Below are positions 61,801 through 64,000 of a stretch of DNA of 64,000 nucleotides, one piece after another. Every line of letters starts with the position of its first letter. Within the stretch, counting starts at the first letter, position 1. Source of the DNA: Apus apus (taxonomy: Eukaryota; Chordata; Aves; Apodiformes; Apodidae); assembly GCF_020740795.1 (NCBI RefSeq), contig NC_067283.1, forward strand, positions 41,529,659 through 41,593,658, written 5' to 3'. The notes below the pieces were generated by a model. It worked only from the letters and a program-made list of their open reading frames with translations, did not search any database and had not been told where the DNA came from. The translations under genes and the position numbers were made by a program.

Positions 61801-62689
61801 ATTTATGACTAAAAGAGAAATTGGGCTAGTCTACGCTTCAACTCTTTCACTCATACAGTCTAGACCTTTATCATCTCTCTGTCCGGCACAGGTGGCATCA
61901 AGCACCCCTGTGTAGAACAGATGAGCATGCCAACCTCTGAAATCAGAAAAAACAGTGACATATTTTATTGTCTGATGAATCTTCTTGTAGGGCTTAGAAA
62001 CAAGAATGAAAACCACATGAAAACATCCCATCCTGGATAATCGCATTTACTGGTTGGTAGAAGACGAGAATGCTCCTCCAGAGCATCCCTTTGTGCGTTT
62101 CTCAGGCATTCCTGCAGCTCCTTAAATTGTAATGGAATTCGAAATGAGATTTCCCTTGAGGTGTGAGGGTATTTTTTTATTACACAGTATTTTGTAGTTC
62201 AAGAAGAAACCAGAAAATATGACTGTGTCATTGCTACTAGAGTTACTGCTGACCACATACTTCTGTATATTAGTAGATAGTGACAAAGTCTGACTTTTTG
62301 AGATGCATGCAACATTTTTGTGTGTGATAGGGTGTTCGCTTGGAGTGGAATAGCAGAATAGCTGTCAGTCAGAAACCTTTGGAAGAAACTGTACTGTAGA
62401 GCAGTGGCTTAACAGTCAAGCTGCGTGCAACCCTGTCTCTCTTGTCCTTCCTCCCAGTATGTCCAGATAGCCCAGCAGAGAGAGTAAACACTTCAACTGA
62501 TAGTATCCTGGAGTGTTCAGAAACTGAAGAAGGAAGCTGTGGTCACCAGATTCCAGCTGTCTTGTTTCCTTTTCCAAATGAAAAGACTTTTATCAGGGTA
62601 GTGTATATAAATATTTTTCAGTGCAACCTCAACTAATTGTAAAACTATGTTGTTTACAGTGTTTTCGTCTTGATTTTCAGTCTAGGAAA
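58871..62689 (+). other. RBMS3: RBMS3 intron 1 between the two CR1 copies
   Basis: AT-rich noncoding DNA with T runs at 60,579-60,592 and 61,012-61,030; the latter is 19 T directly followed by CAG. No exon or RNA gene was recognised. Confidence 0.65.
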
Positions 62690-63070
62690 TGCAAGACACT
62701 GAGGGGGAGGCTGAGAGGTAATCTGATATACTCTCTATAAGAATTACAGAAATAAATTTATCCAGCCTAGTAGAACAAGGAAAGAACCAATGGCTGAAAG
62801 CTGAAGCCAGTAAAATTCAAGAGATGACATGGTGCATGTTTTCAAAGGTAGTGGTGATTTACTGCTGGAACAGATTGCTGAGGGATGCAGCAGATTCCCC
62901 TGTCACTTGAAGTCTTTAAGTCAACACTGGGCGACCTCATTCATCCTCTATTGCTGTGATCAGTCCAGGGGTTACTAGGTTATATTTCATGGCTTCTGTG
63001 ACCTTCTGCATAAAACTAGATCATCATAATTTTCCTCCTGGCCCTAAAATGATGGTCTTTGAGTTGTGAT
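62690..63070 (+). mobile_element. Ancient CR1-type LINE 3' relic, sense strand
   Basis: The order of phrases follows the ancient amniote CR1 3' end: GAGGGGGAGGCTGAGAGGTAA, then GGAACAGATTGCTGAGGGA, then CTTGAAGTCTTTAAGTCAACACTGG, GGGGTTACTAGGT, and a tail ACTAGATCATCATAATTTTC followed by CTGGCCCTAAAATGATGG. The consensus phrases I recall are cttgaggtctttaaatcaagactgg and ggactagatgatcataatggtcccttctggccttaaaatc. The copy is heavily diverged with no usable reading frame. Insertion probably predates modern bird radiations. Confidence 0.7.
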
Positions 63071-64000
63071 TGCTTATATAATTTGAGTAACAGTTTCAGT
63101 TCCTACTGGTAATGGAGAACACATAGAGCCAAATCTCAAATTTAATCTAAGTGATGAAGAGAGTAGATGTACATGTGAGAGACACCTGGCTTCCTGAGCT
63201 GCTCTGTTACATCAGCTTAGTTTTCCTTAGAGGAATGCTCACTTACCCACACCTTGCCTCTCACTTGGCCTGTTGCATCTCGGGGATTCTCAGTGGCATA
63301 GATCACAGACTGAAATGGTAAAAGAAGGGACGAGTCAGGACAGATTAACAAAGAGAACAATATGTAGAAAAGCATGACTTTAAGTGCCCTCGACTTTGGG
63401 GCCTTGTAGCGTTTCTGACTCTTTGGCATATAAATTACATCAATTTAGAGTCCCTCATGCATCAACTGATTGCGTAGAACAAGTTCTAGGGGAATGTGAG
63501 TGAGCATAAGTGGGTATAAATTACATTACCTTACAGATTGCCTCTGAATTTGGCCCAGATTCTTTCCTTAATTTTCATTATGTCAACTTTGTGCATTGTC
63601 ATGATGGTATTTTCAACAACTGGCCTGACAGCTAAGGAGTTCTTTCTAGCAACAGTAAATCAACCAAGTCAGACAGTGCTGCTCTGTGTAAATACTCCTC
63701 TTTATGTTCAGAGTGTTTGGAATCCGATTACATTTAGAATGGTGTGCTAGTAGAAGTGAATGTGGAGAAACACTGTAAAAAGAGATAATTATTAATAAAG
63801 CCACCTGGTTTCCACTTTGCTTCCCAGCTAACCATGTTGTCAGACTTGGGTAGAATTAGAAAGGTGCTAGACAACATGATAATGCTGAAATATAAACCAC
63901 TGTGTTGAAAACAATTAAGCCCAAATGGCTTTAGGAAGCTTCTTTGATTTATGCTTGCTTGTACTCCCTGAAATTCCTGCAACAAATAAGGTTAAAATAA
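63071..64000 (+). other. RBMS3: RBMS3 intron 1, distal end of window
   Basis: AT-rich noncoding sequence running off the window. No exon 2 of RBMS3, RNA gene or repeat was recognised. Confidence 0.65.

Noticed and set aside
1..64000. CRISPR array, operon or phage-like system
   Set aside because: Long noncoding stretches, CR1 repeats, a CpG island and a spliced vertebrate gene show this is eukaryotic nuclear DNA. No regularly spaced repeats with unique spacers exist.

Overview
The window is nuclear DNA from a vertebrate, most likely a bird. It is AT-rich and CpG-poor over nearly all of its length, with one strongly GC/CpG-rich island at about 42.6-44.4 kb. Recognisable interspersed repeats are few, and the clear ones are CR1-type LINEs, the dominant retroposon of birds and other sauropsids. 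Older ones look like amniote MIR (CORE-SINE) and ancient CR1 relics. I saw no Alu, L1, operon, rRNA, tRNA or CRISPR signature. Species cannot be fixed from the sequence.

Layout. Positions 1 to about 42,600 are intergenic (or very long upstream) DNA with no exon I can support. This part holds microsatellites, a short CR1 3' tail (4.9 kb), MIR-like relics (4.0, 28.7 and 37.3 kb), an ancient antisense CR1 relic (17.4 kb) and a well-preserved 5'-truncated CR1 (36.2-36.7 kb) that still encodes the C-terminal end of its reverse-transcriptase ORF. At 42.6-44.4 kb lies a CpG island. Inside it are a purine-rich, G4-capable tract, a very long pyrimidine tract and then the only confidently identified exon of a host gene: the first coding exon of RBMS3 on the + strand (44,035-44,109). 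That exon encodes 25 residues and ends in a phase-0 splice donor. The rest of the window (44,110-64,000, almost 20 kb) is RBMS3 intron 1. It contains (CA)/(TG) tracts, an A29 tract facing a T12 tract, a MIR-like relic, an antisense CR1 with a large A/C-rich block and an ancient sense-strand CR1 relic.

Gene content. RBMS3 is an RNA-binding protein with two RRM domains. Only its N-terminal leader is here; the RRM exons lie beyond 64,000. The biology of the window is therefore the promoter, leader exon and regulatory surroundings of one developmental RNA-binding gene, plus a record of retroposon insertions. I found no convincing undescribed system. The most unusual structures are the purine/pyrimidine tract pair in the RBMS3 promoter region and a two-segment inverted repeat at 32.4 kb.
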